A DNA stretch of 64,000 nt from Chryseobacterium cheonjiense (GCF_012927265.1 NZ_JABBGF010000003.1:496001-560000), one strand, 5' to 3'. Shown: positions 1 through 8,896, counted from the first letter of the stretch. Notes: a model not told the origin generated them from the sequence alone. Program-made: numbers and translations.

Positions 1-156
1 GTCTGCGGTTTTGTCGGGAAGTCCGAGGCCACCTTTTGCGCCGGTTGGTTCAATCACATACAGTACAAAAATTCCGAGGATAAGATAATACCCGAAACGC
101 TCCCACATTTCCGTAAAGAAGAGGAAAGGCAATCCCTTAGGATGTTTAGTCTTCAT
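1..156 (-). CDS. POT/PTR family peptide:H+ symporter, N-terminal fragment
   Basis: Only the first 52 codons are present; the gene runs off the left edge. The N-terminus reads [20 protein letters not shown] followed by a hydrophobic segment ([14 protein letters not shown]). The pattern of a short basic start, then PxGLxxLFxTExWERFxYY, is the characteristic first helix of proton-dependent oligopeptide transporters (POT/PTR2, the DtpA/DtpB group) in the inner membrane, and includes the family's ExxER-type motif. A TATATTTG box 23 bases upstream on the same strand supports the ATG at 156. Substrate range cannot be judged from this fragment. Confidence 0.85.
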   Translation of the reverse strand, partial: MKTKHPKGLPFLFFTEMWERFGYYLILGIFVLYVIEPTGAKGGLGLPDKTAD

Positions 157-178
157 AGCTGATAAATTTCAAATTTCA

Positions 179-186
179 CAAATATA
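179..186 (-). promoter_or_regulatory. -7 box (TATATTTG) for the peptide transporter
   Basis: Read on the minus strand this is TATATTTG, matching the Bacteroidota -7 consensus TAnnTTTG. The predicted transcription start lies about 15 bases before the ATG at 156. No clear -33 TTTG was found. Confidence 0.5.
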
Positions 187-215
187 GAATTTTAAAAATA
201 ATAATGAGATTTTAT

Positions 216-223
216 TAACTTTG
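216..223 (+). promoter_or_regulatory. -7 box (TAACTTTG) for the toxin-antitoxin pair
   Basis: TAACTTTG matches TAnnTTTG. It contains the TTG at 221 that could otherwise be read as a start codon, so translation of the antitoxin more likely begins at the ATG at 242, about 12 bases after the predicted transcript start. Confidence 0.5.
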
Positions 224-241
224 GATAAAATAAGATGGAAA

Positions 242-487
242 ATGGAAATTACATTGAAAGATTTAGAAAACAATATCAGAACACTCCCTGAAAATTTTTA
301 CGAGGAATTAAATGATTTTATTGATTTTTTGAAGAATAAACATTTTAAAGAAAAACAATATGAAGTTCCAGAATCGCAAAAAGAGGAGGTAAGAAGAAGA
401 ATTAAATATTCTCAAAGTAATTCTCAAAGTTTTGTTTCCGAATCTGAAATGGATGATTACTTAAGAAGTTTAGAAGATGGCGATTAA
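242..487 (+). CDS. Antitoxin of a RelE/ParE-type toxin-antitoxin module
   Basis: This 81-residue acidic protein starts MEITLKDLENN and carries LPENFYEELNDFIDFLKNK, a helix like the one in short DUF2281-type antitoxins. Its second half is charged and low in complexity (SQSNSQSFVSESEMDDYLRS), as expected of a flexible toxin-wrapping tail. The stop overlaps the start of the next gene by 11 bases, the usual arrangement of antitoxin before toxin with translational coupling. The ATG at 242 is preferred over the upstream TTG because a -7 promoter box covers that TTG. The role is inferred from position and size plus the partner's family; the antitoxin itself is weakly conserved. Confidence 0.75.
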   Translation: MEITLKDLENNIRTLPENFYEELNDFIDFLKNKHFKEKQYEVPESQKEEVRRRIKYSQSNSQSFVSESEMDDYLRSLEDGD

Positions 488-779
488 ATTAATCTACAGC
501 CGTTTTGTTAAAAACGATCTTAAGGAAATCAATGAGTGGTATAAGAAAATTAATAAAGAATTGTGGAACAATTTTACGAATGAATTCCGACTGAAAATCA
601 ATCTTATTAAGGAAAATCCTTTATCTTTTGAATTGAAATATAACAATATTAGACTCGTTTTTCTAAATAAATTCCCCTACGGAATTCATTATTCATATGA
701 TGCAGAAGAAAACATAATTGAAATATATTCCGTATTCCATACTTCAAGAGATCCCGAAAAATGGAAAGAAAGAAAATAA
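477..779 (+). CDS. RelE/ParE superfamily toxin
   Basis: The 100-residue protein has the order typical of the RelE/ParE fold: an N-terminal strand (IKLIYSRFVKNDL), a helix with a WYKKI segment, a PLSFELKYNNIR strand with R, then FPYGIHY and a C-terminal strand ending in VFHTSRDPEKW. The FPYxIhY and IxxVxHtsRdP motifs are standard for this superfamily. Members either cut mRNA on the ribosome or poison gyrase; the sequence does not tell which. It overlaps the antitoxin and is closed by a perfect hairpin terminator, so the two genes form a self-contained unit. Confidence 0.85.
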   Translation: MAIKLIYSRFVKNDLKEINEWYKKINKELWNNFTNEFRLKINLIKENPLSFELKYNNIRLVFLNKFPYGIHYSYDAEENIIEIYSVFHTSRDPEKWKERK

Positions 780-780
780 A

Positions 781-818
781 ACTCCGAATCTTTAATGCGA
801 GATTCGGAGTTTTTTTTA
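781..818. terminator. Bidirectional terminator between toxin and DPP4 genes
   Basis: ACTCCGAATC and GATTCGGAGT form a perfect 10-bp stem with a 10-base loop, followed by T8. It sits between the convergent toxin and dipeptidyl peptidase genes; on the minus strand the hairpin is followed by a T-rich stretch, so it can serve both. Confidence 0.9.
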
Positions 819-840
819 TCATTAAATTTCAGATAAATTT

Positions 841-2970
841 TTACAAATTCTCCAAAATAAAGTCAGTCATTTTCTGGTAAAGCTGAGGTCTTGTCTGCCC
901 GCCATAAATTCCGTGGTTTTTGTCGGGATAAGCCATGAAATCAAACTGTTTTTTATTCTGAATCAAAGCTTCCGAGAATTGCATGGAATTCTGGAAATGA
1001 ACATTATCATCGGCAGTTCCGTGAATTAATAAGAACTTTCCTTTCAGTAAATTCGCATATTCGGTAGGCGAGTTTTTATCATAACCGTCAGGGTTTTCCT
1101 GTGGTGTTCTCAGGAACCTTTCTGTGTAAACGGAATCATAAAATCTCCAGTTGGTAACCGGGGCAACCGCTATTCCCATTTTGAAAACATCCGCACCTTT
1201 GGTCATGGCTAAGCTGGTCATGTAACCCCCGAAACTCCATCCGAATATTCCGATTCTGGATTTATCAATATAAGACTGATTTCCAAACCATTTAGCTGCC
1301 GCAATCTGATCTTCAATCTCATATTTGCCAAGATTCATGTAAGTTACTTTTTTGAATTTCGCTCCTTTATAACCTGTTCCGCGCCCGTCTACGCACGCAA
1401 CAATATAACCTTTTTGAGCTAACATTTCAAACCAGAGTGCATTCCCGTTATCCCAGGAATTGGCAACCTGCTGAGATCCCGGCCCTGAATATTGAAACAT
1501 GAATAACGGATACTTTTTATTCTTATCAAAATTTTTAGGCTTAATAATCCATGCATTCATCTGGTCTCCGGCTTCATTGGGAATCGTCATGAATTCTTTT
1601 TCAACAAAGTTATCTGCTTTAAGCTTTTGAAGCTGCGCATCATTATTCTGAAGTTCCTTTACTACTTTTCCGTTTCCGTCCTTTAAGACAAAAGTGTAAG
1701 GTCTTGAAGCCGTAGAAGATGTTTCAATAAAATAATTGTAGTTTTTGCTGAAACTTGCAGAATTATTACCTTCTGCATTGGAGACAAGCTGTGATTTTCC
1801 GTTTTCGATGTTTATTTTGGAAACCACTTTATTGATGCTTCCTTTCTCTGTAGTCTGAATGTAAATTTCTTTTGATTTTGGATTATATCCGTAATAATCG
1901 GTTACCTCCCAATTCCCTTTCGTTACCTGCTTTTTCAGCTTTCCGTCTTTGTCGTACCAGTACAGATGGCGGTTGCCGTCTCTTTCGGAGCCCCAAAGGA
2001 AAGAATCATCCTCTAAAAATTCCAATGTCGGACTGTCGGTGTCAATCCACTTTTCATCCGTCTCGGTAAATAATTTTTGTACAGCTCCGGTTTTAGTATT
2101 TATTTTCAGAACATCAGAAGCATTTTGAATTCTTTCAGAAGTAATCAAAACGATTTCGTCCGGTTTTACCGTCTGAATAACGTTGGGAATATAATAATTT
2201 TTAAACGAGCTTAAATTTAATGAAGTGGTTTTACCATTATCAAGGCGATACAGCTGCGCTGAAACTTTGGAATTTTTTTCTCCGGCTTTCGGATATTTAT
2301 AACGCATTTCAGATGGGTAAAGTGTTTTACCGTAAATCGGGATAAAAATTTCCGGCACATCACTTTCATCTGATTTTACAAAAACAATAGCGTCAGAATT
2401 TTTCGTCCATTCATATTGTCTTGCATGTCCGAATTCCTCCTCGTACACCCAGTCTGCAAGTCCGTTGATAATTGAATTTTTCTTACCATCTGTGGTAATC
2501 TGCGTAATTTTTCCCGAATTTAAATCCTGATAGAATAAATTGTTATCAGCGATAAATGCAACTTTGGTGGCATCAGGAGAAAACCTCGGCTCCTGAACAA
2601 AATTGCCTTCATTTAAGGCAACTGTTTTTCCCGATTTCAAATCTTTTACCTCAAATTTTCCAAGAAAGGAATGTCTGTAAATCGGCTCACTTTCTTTGAG
2701 TAAAAGAATTTTAGACTCATCATCAGAAAATTCATAGCTTTCAAACTGTCCGTCAACAATATTTCCTTCTTTTTGGGACGTTTTATAAGAGTATTTTGCA
2801 ATTCCTCCCTGTTCGATTACCAGGTAGTTTTCCCCGTTTTTCATGGAAGTGATCCCGGCGATGCCTTTTCCACGGTAATATCCTGAATAAATCTTATCTA
2901 AGGTGATTTCCTGTGCGGCTAAACTCTGAAAGGCAGCAGCTATGGTAAGTGTTAATATGAATCTTTTCAT
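841..2970 (-). CDS. Dipeptidyl peptidase IV-like serine peptidase (S9B)
   Basis: This 709-residue exported peptidase removes N-terminal dipeptides, typically Xaa-Pro, from peptides in the periplasm or at the cell surface. A signal peptide (about residues 1-19, ending SLAAQ) leads into an N-terminal beta-propeller. The propeller includes DWVYEEEFGH, whose paired glutamates hold the substrate amino end in DPP4. The C-terminal alpha/beta-hydrolase has the nucleophile Ser about 579 in GWSFGGY, Asp about 655 in TADDNVH and His about 686 in KNHG. All catalytic elements are intact and length is normal for the family. It faces the toxin gene across a shared terminator. In asaccharolytic Bacteroidota such enzymes serve peptide feeding. 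Confidence 0.95.
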   Translation of the reverse strand: MKRFILTLTIAAAFQSLAAQEITLDKIYSGYYRGKGIAGITSMKNGENYLVIEQGGIAKYSYKTSQKEGNIVDGQFESYEFSDDESKILLLKESEPIYRHSFLGKFEVKDLKSGKTVALNEGNFVQEPRFSPDATKVAFIADNNLFYQDLNSGKITQITTDGKKNSIINGLADWVYEEEFGHARQYEWTKNSDAIVFVKSDESDVPEIFIPIYGKTLYPSEMRYKYPKAGEKNSKVSAQLYRLDNGKTTSLNLSSFKNYYIPNVIQTVKPDEIVLITSERIQNASDVLKINTKTGAVQKLFTETDEKWIDTDSPTLEFLEDDSFLWGSERDGNRHLYWYDKDGKLKKQVTKGNWEVTDYYGYNPKSKEIYIQTTEKGSINKVVSKINIENGKSQLVSNAEGNNSASFSKNYNYFIETSSTASRPYTFVLKDGNGKVVKELQNNDAQLQKLKADNFVEKEFMTIPNEAGDQMNAWIIKPKNFDKNKKYPLFMFQYSGPGSQQVANSWDNGNALWFEMLAQKGYIVACVDGRGTGYKGAKFKKVTYMNLGKYEIEDQIAAAKWFGNQSYIDKSRIGIFGWSFGGYMTSLAMTKGADVFKMGIAVAPVTNWRFYDSVYTERFLRTPQENPDGYDKNSPTEYANLLKGKFLLIHGTADDNVHFQNSMQFSEALIQNKKQFDFMAYPDKNHGIYGGQTRPQLYQKMTDFILENL

Positions 2971-2988
2971 TTTTTATTTTAAAGATTT

Positions 2989-2996
2989 CAAATATA
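2989..2996 (-). promoter_or_regulatory. -7 box (TATATTTG) for the DPP4 gene
   Basis: Minus-strand TATATTTG, 18 bases before the ATG at 2970, matching TAnnTTTG. No -33 TTTG at the expected spacing is evident. Confidence 0.5.
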
Positions 2997-3088
2997 ACAA
3001 TTTTATGAATGGTAAAAAAAGCATTTAAATGCAGCCTTTGGCAAAAAAATTGAATACTAAATCATAATCAATACATCACAGAATAATT

Positions 3089-3562
3089 ATGGAAACGAAT
3101 GCTTTTGACCAAAAACTAAACCGCTACGAATTCGACGACACCATTATATATACAGGATTTTCAAGCTATCAGGATGCTGAAGACTATGCTCAGAAAAAAA
3201 ATGGTAAACTGGTGGAAGTAGGTTTCAAAGACGGTAATGATAACCCCGAAATAGGCAATGAAGCGAATCTGATTGAAAAAAAACTTCACTATGTTGTAGA
3301 TGCCGGTGACGAATATAAGTTCATTCATTCATCCGACCCCGCATTTAAAGAATATGCAGACGAATTGCAGAAGATAAAAGCAAAATTGCTTGAATCTCCG
3401 CCGGATGAAAGATATCTGGCCAATTTTGAAATAGAAAATACGGAAGACCCGATTGTTGTAATAAAAAATGATCATTTTGAATCGGTGACTTCAAGAGAAA
3501 GGTCAAAATACCTGAAACACGCTAATGTGTATGAAATAGGAGTCTCTGTACCAATATCTTAA
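3089..3562 (+). CDS. Hypothetical protein, 157 residues
   Basis: I do not recognise a domain. The protein is acidic and soluble, with no signal peptide or membrane segment. Visible features are an N-terminal FDDTIIYTGFSSYQDAEDYA segment, two further alpha/beta-looking blocks and a C-terminal SRERSKYLKHANVYEIGV. It is followed 11 bases later by a small DUF6496-type gene on the same strand and the two share a terminator, so they are probably one transcript. Codon use is like that of the flanking genes. Confidence 0.65.
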   Translation: METNAFDQKLNRYEFDDTIIYTGFSSYQDAEDYAQKKNGKLVEVGFKDGNDNPEIGNEANLIEKKLHYVVDAGDEYKFIHSSDPAFKEYADELQKIKAKLLESPPDERYLANFEIENTEDPIVVIKNDHFESVTSRERSKYLKHANVYEIGVSVPIS

Positions 3563-3573
3563 AATATAAAACG

Positions 3574-3765
3574 ATGAGCAAGACAAAATATTCAGAAAAA
3601 GCTCAGGACAAAGTAGAGAAAGTAATGCACGAGTTCAAGGAAGGAAAACTGAAATCTTCGTCCGGAGATAAAGTGAAAAGCAGAAAGCAGGCAGTTGCCA
3701 TAGGAATTTCTGAAGCAAGAGAAGAAGGCCTGAAAGTGCCTAAAGAAAAAAAGAAAAAAGATTAA
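3574..3765 (+). CDS. DUF6496-type small basic protein
   Basis: The 63-residue lysine-rich protein reads YSEKAQDKVEKVMHEFKEGK, then LKSSSGDKVKSRKQAVAIGI and SEAREEG. The KAQxKVxxVMHEFKxGxLKSssGxKVxxRKQAxAIgiSEA pattern defines DUF6496, a family of unknown function found widely, often with DNA-binding-like charge. The tail is KEKKKKD. It is the second gene of a two-gene unit and ends in a clean hairpin terminator. Function is unknown; the strong positive charge would fit nucleic-acid binding, which is inference. Confidence 0.85.
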   Translation: MSKTKYSEKAQDKVEKVMHEFKEGKLKSSSGDKVKSRKQAVAIGISEAREEGLKVPKEKKKKD

Positions 3766-3770
3766 TACTA

Positions 3771-3807
3771 AAATCGGTTTGAAAAATTCTTCAAACCGAT
3801 TTTTTTA
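3771..3807 (+). terminator. Terminator after the DUF6496 gene
   Basis: AAATCGGTTTGAA pairs with TTCAAACCGATTT around a 6-base loop, followed by a T-rich run. Confidence 0.9.
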
Positions 3808-3902
3808 TATTATAAATGTAATTGATCGTCAGTGGAGTGTTTTTGTAATGAATGAAGAAAATGTATCGAGTACATTAAATAAACATTGTCACTCATCAGA
3901 AA

Positions 3903-5567
3903 TTATCCGTTGTAATTGTAAAGGATCTGATAATATTCGTCTGCCATTCGGTCACTGTTGAACTGATCTTTCACATCATTCATGGAGTTATACTGAATTT
4001 TTCTCCATTTATTCGGATTATCGTAATAAGCAGGAAGGATTTCATTTTCCAGAAGTTCATACAGCTTGTTCATATCGTAATTATCCTGTTCATAAATGCT
4101 CATATTGTCGTAATCTCCTTTTGGTACAACGAAAGAGTTTTCTCCATGTTTTGCAAATTCAGGGATCCATCCGTCGTCGGTAGAAAGATTTACGGAACCA
4201 TTCATGGCGGCAGTCATTCCTGATGTTCCTGAGGCTTCTCTCGGAACCCTTGGGTTGTTCAGCCAAAGATCGGAACCCTGCTTCAGCGATTTACTCAGTG
4301 AAAGCTCATATCCCGTAAGAACGGCCATGTTTTTATTGTTTTTGCTTTCTTCCACCAGAGAATTAAAAACAGAAATTGCGGAAAAATCCATCGGGTAGGG
4401 TTTTCCGGCCCAAATGATCTGTACCGGATATTTCGGATGATTCAAAAGCTTATAAAATCTTTCTTTATCCTGTAAAAGAAGATCTGCCCTTTTATAGCCT
4501 GCAAATCTTCTTGCCCAGACAATCGTAAAAATATTGGGGTTAAAAAGATTGCCGGTCTGGTCCGCAACGATTTTAAAAAGTCTTTTCTTAAGATGCTTTT
4601 TCCGGTAATCAAACACCGTTTCATCGTTTTCATCTTTGGCATTGTACAAAGGTTTGTCGGACCAGTATTTGAATTCCTGGGCATTGGTGATTGATTTAAT
4701 TTCGCATATCCCTTCATATTTGCTCCACATGGCTCTTGAAACAACTCCATGAAGTTCCGACACACCATTAGCGACGCGGGCCATTTTCAGGGCACAAAGC
4801 GAATGGTTGAAACGGTCGTCTCCCGTACCTTCGATTCTTTTTACGTCTTCCATGCTGAATCCGGAAAAATAAGACATATCATAGCAAAGTCTCAGATTGT
4901 GCTTTTCATTACCGGCCTCTTCGGGAGTGTGAGTGGTGAATACAAGCTTTTCTTTTACCCTGTTGAGGTCTCCGTTGTATTTTTTTAGCAGATGAAATGC
5001 TGCGGGAAGTCCGTGAGCTTCATTCAAATGATAAATATCCCTTTCCAGATTCATTTCATCTAGCAGCTTAGCTCCACCTTTTCCTAAAAGGATATACTGG
5101 GCAAGCTTGGTAGACTCATTGGCGTCGTACAACTTGTGGCAGATGGTTTTTGAAATATGGTCATTTTCAGGAACATCGGTAGAAAGAAAAAACATCGGTG
5201 CCGTATGGAAAATCTCCGGATCAAGATACCATACCTTTACCCAAACCGGTGCGCTGTGGATTTCGATCTGAAATTTCAGACCGGTATCTTCAAGGAAGCT
5301 GTACATTTTTTTTGTCCAAACCGGCTGTAGGGTCTGGTCATGATTTCTTGCCTGGTCATAATATCCGAATTTCCACAAAATCCCAATGCCTACAAGATCC
5401 TGTTTCAGATTGTAAGCACTTCTCATATGAGATCCGGCTAAAAATCCGAGACCTCCTGAATATATTTTAAGAACCTGCTCTATGGCAAACTCCATTGAAA
5501 AATAAGCTACTTTTTTAGAGTATTTGGGATTAGCACCAAAAGGCATTTTAAAGTTTCTAAAATCCAT
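3903..5567 (-). CDS. Alpha-glucan phosphorylase-like protein lacking the PLP lysine
   Basis: The 554-residue protein belongs to the short alpha-glucan phosphorylase family (GT35-like, TIGR02094 type), which degrades glycogen-type glucans. Family landmarks are VAYFSMEFAIE, YSGGLGFLAGSH, LNEAHGLPAAFHLL, TTHTPEEAGN, WARRFAGYKRADLL and a final REASGTSGM. Normally the last motif continues with Lys, which binds pyridoxal phosphate; here codon ACT gives Thr (GTSGMTAAMNG). So the protein may not work as a classical phosphorylase. A -7 box over the TTG at 5591 means the start is the ATG at 5567. The family call is firm; activity is uncertain. Confidence 0.88.
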   Translation of the reverse strand: MDFRNFKMPFGANPKYSKKVAYFSMEFAIEQVLKIYSGGLGFLAGSHMRSAYNLKQDLVGIGILWKFGYYDQARNHDQTLQPVWTKKMYSFLEDTGLKFQIEIHSAPVWVKVWYLDPEIFHTAPMFFLSTDVPENDHISKTICHKLYDANESTKLAQYILLGKGGAKLLDEMNLERDIYHLNEAHGLPAAFHLLKKYNGDLNRVKEKLVFTTHTPEEAGNEKHNLRLCYDMSYFSGFSMEDVKRIEGTGDDRFNHSLCALKMARVANGVSELHGVVSRAMWSKYEGICEIKSITNAQEFKYWSDKPLYNAKDENDETVFDYRKKHLKKRLFKIVADQTGNLFNPNIFTIVWARRFAGYKRADLLLQDKERFYKLLNHPKYPVQIIWAGKPYPMDFSAISVFNSLVEESKNNKNMAVLTGYELSLSKSLKQGSDLWLNNPRVPREASGTSGMTAAMNGSVNLSTDDGWIPEFAKHGENSFVVPKGDYDNMSIYEQDNYDMNKLYELLENEILPAYYDNPNKWRKIQYNSMNDVKDQFNSDRMADEYYQILYNYNG

Positions 5568-5588
5568 CACAGTTTTATATTTGAAAGC

Positions 5589-5596
5589 CAAAGGTA
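5589..5596 (-). promoter_or_regulatory. -7 box (TACCTTTG) for the phosphorylase-like gene
   Basis: Minus-strand TACCTTTG fits TAnnTTTG and includes an in-frame TTG at 5591. It places the transcript start near 5583, so the ATG at 5567 is the likely start codon. Confidence 0.5.
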
Positions 5597-5761
5597 TTAA
5601 ATAAGAAAATAAACTATATGTTAATTATTGAATAAATTGTTTTAAAAGAATTTTTAGCATTGATATTTTACTTACCTTTAAGATGTAAATTTTTGATAAT
5701 CAAAACTTCATGACATGAAACCGGAAGTTTTATGTGTTCCATAACAATAAAAAATAAGCAC

Positions 5762-6559
5762 ATGAAAAAGGCATTTTCTGATGAAGATTTAATTAAAAAT
5801 CTAAGCTTATATTACCTCAACCGGCATTTGAAGAAAAAGCCGATAGAAAAATACCACCGTACGATCGATCAGTCTCCGTTGCATGACCGTGAAAAATACA
5901 AGAAAAAGACAGAAATCTTGCTTCTTAATTCTTTTATGCACCATTTTCCTGAAGTTCAGTTTGAAGATTTAACCTGCGAAAGTCCGGATTTCATTGCAAA
6001 ATTTAACGATAAGAAAATCGGGATAGAGCTCACCGAAGTGATCAATCATCTCGAAATGAAAAAAATAGAAAGCAGCTTAAACAAAATTTTCCGTCAGGCA
6101 GAAATATTATTGGAACAAGAAGACACTACGAAATATCGTGGTGTTTATTTTTTGGAATTCCACTCAAATATCCGACCCGATACGCTCGAAAATCAGCAGG
6201 AAATTATCCTCAATATTTACAAAAGTATAAAGCGGGGAAAAGCATACGGTTGTGTAAAAAGCTTAAGAAAATCTTTTCATCGGAGAAATGTTTTTATTAC
6301 TCACGAATACAATATGAATCTTTTTGATGAACTGTGCTCGGAAAAAATTCTCGAACTTATTGAAAAGAAAAATGAGAAATTTCCTTATTACGATACTTCC
6401 GTAGACGAATGCTGGCTTGTGATTGTTTCCGACATGAATTCTATCGCTTCCCGCTATACTTTTATTCAGGACAAAGAACATCTGCATCAGGTCAAAAGTC
6501 CTTTTCATAAAATTTTTCATATCGAAAACCTTTGCGGAAATATTACGAGTATAAAGTGA
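5762..6559 (+). CDS. Hypothetical protein with a PD-(D/E)xK-like motif
   Basis: The 265-residue cytoplasmic protein has no recognised family. Residues around 85-100 read SPDFIAKFNDKKIGIELTEV: a PDF turn, a hairpin and then ELTEV. This resembles the PD...(D/E)xK core of nuclease folds, except that the final Lys of ExK is Thr. The rest is mixed alpha/beta with many Lys and Glu residues and a WLVIVSDMNS strand near the C-terminus. The ATG at 5762 (MKKAFSDED) is preferred to the in-frame ATG ten codons upstream (MCSITIKNKH), but neither has a good ribosome binding site. It stands alone between the phosphorylase-like gene and a T9SS substrate gene. A nuclease role is only a suggestion. Confidence 0.65.
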   Translation: MKKAFSDEDLIKNLSLYYLNRHLKKKPIEKYHRTIDQSPLHDREKYKKKTEILLLNSFMHHFPEVQFEDLTCESPDFIAKFNDKKIGIELTEVINHLEMKKIESSLNKIFRQAEILLEQEDTTKYRGVYFLEFHSNIRPDTLENQQEIILNIYKSIKRGKAYGCVKSLRKSFHRRNVFITHEYNMNLFDELCSEKILELIEKKNEKFPYYDTSVDECWLVIVSDMNSIASRYTFIQDKEHLHQVKSPFHKIFHIENLCGNITSIK

Positions 6560-6638
6560 TTCATTGAATTTGTTGTATTATTTTTCAGTTTATAATGAAT
6601 TATGTTAAATAAAAATGGCATAATTGCTGTGGAATGTT

Positions 6639-6646
6639 TATATTTG
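6639..6646 (+). promoter_or_regulatory. -7 box (TATATTTG) for the T9SS type B protein
   Basis: TATATTTG, matching TAnnTTTG, lies 44 bases before the ATG at 6691. Confidence 0.5.
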
Positions 6647-6690
6647 AGATAACAAATCAAATCACTGAAACATAACCAAATTGAAAAAGC

Positions 6691-8784
6691 ATGAAGAAAT
6701 ATTTACTCCTGTTTTTACTCTTATTATCCCGAACACTTTTTTCCCAGGCTGACTGTTCTACAGCTCTCTCAGTTTGTGGAAATTCGGATATTACCTATTC
6801 TCCATCGGGTATTGGCGCACTCAACGAAAACCTTGGAGGATGTCTCACCACCGGCGAACATAACTCCATCTGGTACAAAATTACCATAGCAACCGGCGGA
6901 ACACTCACTTTTGATCTTGCACCGAGTGATCCGAATGCCGATTATGACTGGGCAATATACGGACCCAACGTTACCTGCGGCAACCTGGGAGCACCCATAC
7001 GCTGTAACGCCGCAACGGTAATAGGGGTAGGTGCCTCTACCGGACTGAATATGACCAGTACCATACTATCTGCAGCAGGTGGGTCTCTTACCCCATACTG
7101 CAGATATCTGGATGTATTGCCGGGACAGACTTATTATCTGTATATTGATAACTGGGTAGATGTGTTTAATCCTACGATGGCTCCTTTTTCACTCACATGG
7201 GGCGGAACGGCAACACTTGCTTCACCATTTACCAATCCTAATATTCAGACGCAGCCTTTTACTCCGCCCGGAGCTCCTGCTGCGAATCCTGCAGATCCCA
7301 GAGAAATCATTATCTGCCAGAACCCGCCTGTTTTTGATTTCAGTACATTAACAGCAGGTATCCTGAACGGGAATTCCAATTTCCAGATTACGTACCATAC
7401 TTCCCAGAATAATGCACTTTCGGGAGCTAATCCGATCCTGACGCCGCAAACGGTGAATATGACATCAACATATTATTACAGCATTCATTACCAGGATCCG
7501 GCAGATCCCAATAATCCGATAAACTCATGCAGACAGGTAGGAGCGTTCAAATTTAAGCAGGGAACTATTACGGGAAACAATGTTACCTTGTACAGTTGCA
7601 ACAACAATAATGCGGGTACGGCCACTTTTAATCTGACTTTAGCCGCTGTATTTGCAGATCCCACCGCAACAAAAAAATATTATAATACCCTGAGTGATCT
7701 CAATGCAGGAATCAATGAAATTACCAATCCTGCAGCATTTGTTTCCGCTGAAGGCGTTGTATACGTGAAAATTACTTCTCAATACGGCTGTATAGGTATT
7801 GCGCAGATTACTTTAAAATTTTATCCTGTTGTTATTGTAACCGAAGCAACATTAAGATCATGTTTTATCGAATCCAATCCCTCTACGGCTTCATTTAATT
7901 TAACAACAGCTCCGGTTACCACTCAAACGGGAACAAAAACATATTTCCCTTCTCTTACCGATGCACAAAATAATACCAATGCAATCGCAAATCCCACAAA
8001 TTATATTGCATCCAATGGCGCTGTCTTTATAAAAGTAACAAATGGAAACGGCTGCTATGCGGTTGCCAAAGTTAATCTGATTGTTCTTCCGCCGGTGTAT
8101 TCCAGTGTTTTGCCGGATAAAATTATTTGTATGGAAGATAAAACGACCTTGGATGCCGGTCCGGGTTTTACTGCTTATGAATGGAGTACCGGGGCAACTA
8201 CCCAAACTGTTTCGGGTATAGGAGTAGGAACGTATTGGGTTAAACTGAAAACAGGAGATTGTACTGCGTTGCAGACTGTGAAGGTTTACGCTTCCGAACA
8301 ACCGGTTATTTCATCCGTTGATATTGCGAACACTACGGTAACGGTAAATATTACAGGTGGAACGGGTCCGTACAGCTATTCTACAGATGGTGTCAACTGG
8401 CAGGATTCCAATATATTTAACAATATTCCGCGGGGTGATCATCAGATTTACGTGAAAGATGCATATGACTGTGAACCTATCAGTATTACGATTGTTGTTC
8501 CAAATTTAGTGAATGTCATTACACCGAACGGAGATGGCGTAAACGATATGATCGATTATTCTGCATTAGGGAATAAACAAAATCTTGTGTTTAATATTTT
8601 CGACCGCTACGGAAATAAAATTTTCCAGGCAGATAAACTTCACGGTTATCAATGGAACGGAACAACGGGCGGCAAAAAAGTCCCAACCGGTACTTACTGG
8701 TATTCCGTAACCTGGAATGAAAATGATAAGAAAAATACATTAATCAAATATTCAGGCTGGGTAATGGTAAAAAACAGAGACTGA
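6691..8784 (+). CDS. Surface protein with T9SS type B (gliding-associated) sorting domain
   Basis: The 697-residue secreted protein begins with a signal peptide (MKKYLLLFLLLLSRTLFSQA). A Cys-rich N-terminal domain (ADCSTALSVCGN ... SIWYKITI) resembles the beta-sandwich domains common in Bacteroidota adhesins. Repeated units about 100 residues long follow, each with ATFNLT- or ASFNLT-type strands and TKKYYNTLSDLNAG- or TKTYFPSLTDAQNN-type strands. The C-terminus has NVITPNGDGVND, FNIFDRYGNKIF, WNGTTGGKKVPTGTYWY and a final WVMVKN. This is the CHU_C/TIGR04131 signal that sends proteins through the T9SS. The secretion machinery is encoded 12 kb downstream. An adhesive role is inferred. Confidence 0.93.
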   Translation: MKKYLLLFLLLLSRTLFSQADCSTALSVCGNSDITYSPSGIGALNENLGGCLTTGEHNSIWYKITIATGGTLTFDLAPSDPNADYDWAIYGPNVTCGNLGAPIRCNAATVIGVGASTGLNMTSTILSAAGGSLTPYCRYLDVLPGQTYYLYIDNWVDVFNPTMAPFSLTWGGTATLASPFTNPNIQTQPFTPPGAPAANPADPREIIICQNPPVFDFSTLTAGILNGNSNFQITYHTSQNNALSGANPILTPQTVNMTSTYYYSIHYQDPADPNNPINSCRQVGAFKFKQGTITGNNVTLYSCNNNNAGTATFNLTLAAVFADPTATKKYYNTLSDLNAGINEITNPAAFVSAEGVVYVKITSQYGCIGIAQITLKFYPVVIVTEATLRSCFIESNPSTASFNLTTAPVTTQTGTKTYFPSLTDAQNNTNAIANPTNYIASNGAVFIKVTNGNGCYAVAKVNLIVLPPVYSSVLPDKIICMEDKTTLDAGPGFTAYEWSTGATTQTVSGIGVGTYWVKLKTGDCTALQTVKVYASEQPVISSVDIANTTVTVNITGGTGPYSYSTDGVNWQDSNIFNNIPRGDHQIYVKDAYDCEPISITIVVPNLVNVITPNGDGVNDMIDYSALGNKQNLVFNIFDRYGNKIFQADKLHGYQWNGTTGGKKVPTGTYWYSVTWNENDKKNTLIKYSGWVMVKNRD

Positions 8785-8800
8785 TCAATATAATTTTTTT

Positions 8801-8829
8801 AAACCGCTTTGAAAGAGGCGGTTTTTTTA
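8801..8829 (+). terminator. Terminator after the T9SS type B gene
   Basis: AAACCGCtTT and AgaGGCGGTTT form a stem around GAA, followed by a T-run. Confidence 0.85.
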
Positions 8830-8896
8830 TTTTAGAATGTTGTTTCAGAAAATTTTAACCATATTATTCTTACATTTAGGTATAAATTTTTGAAAT

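Noticed and set aside
3779..3961. 60-codon frame on the plus strand
   Set aside because: It starts inside the terminator after the DUF6496 gene and runs into the phosphorylase-like gene on the other strand.
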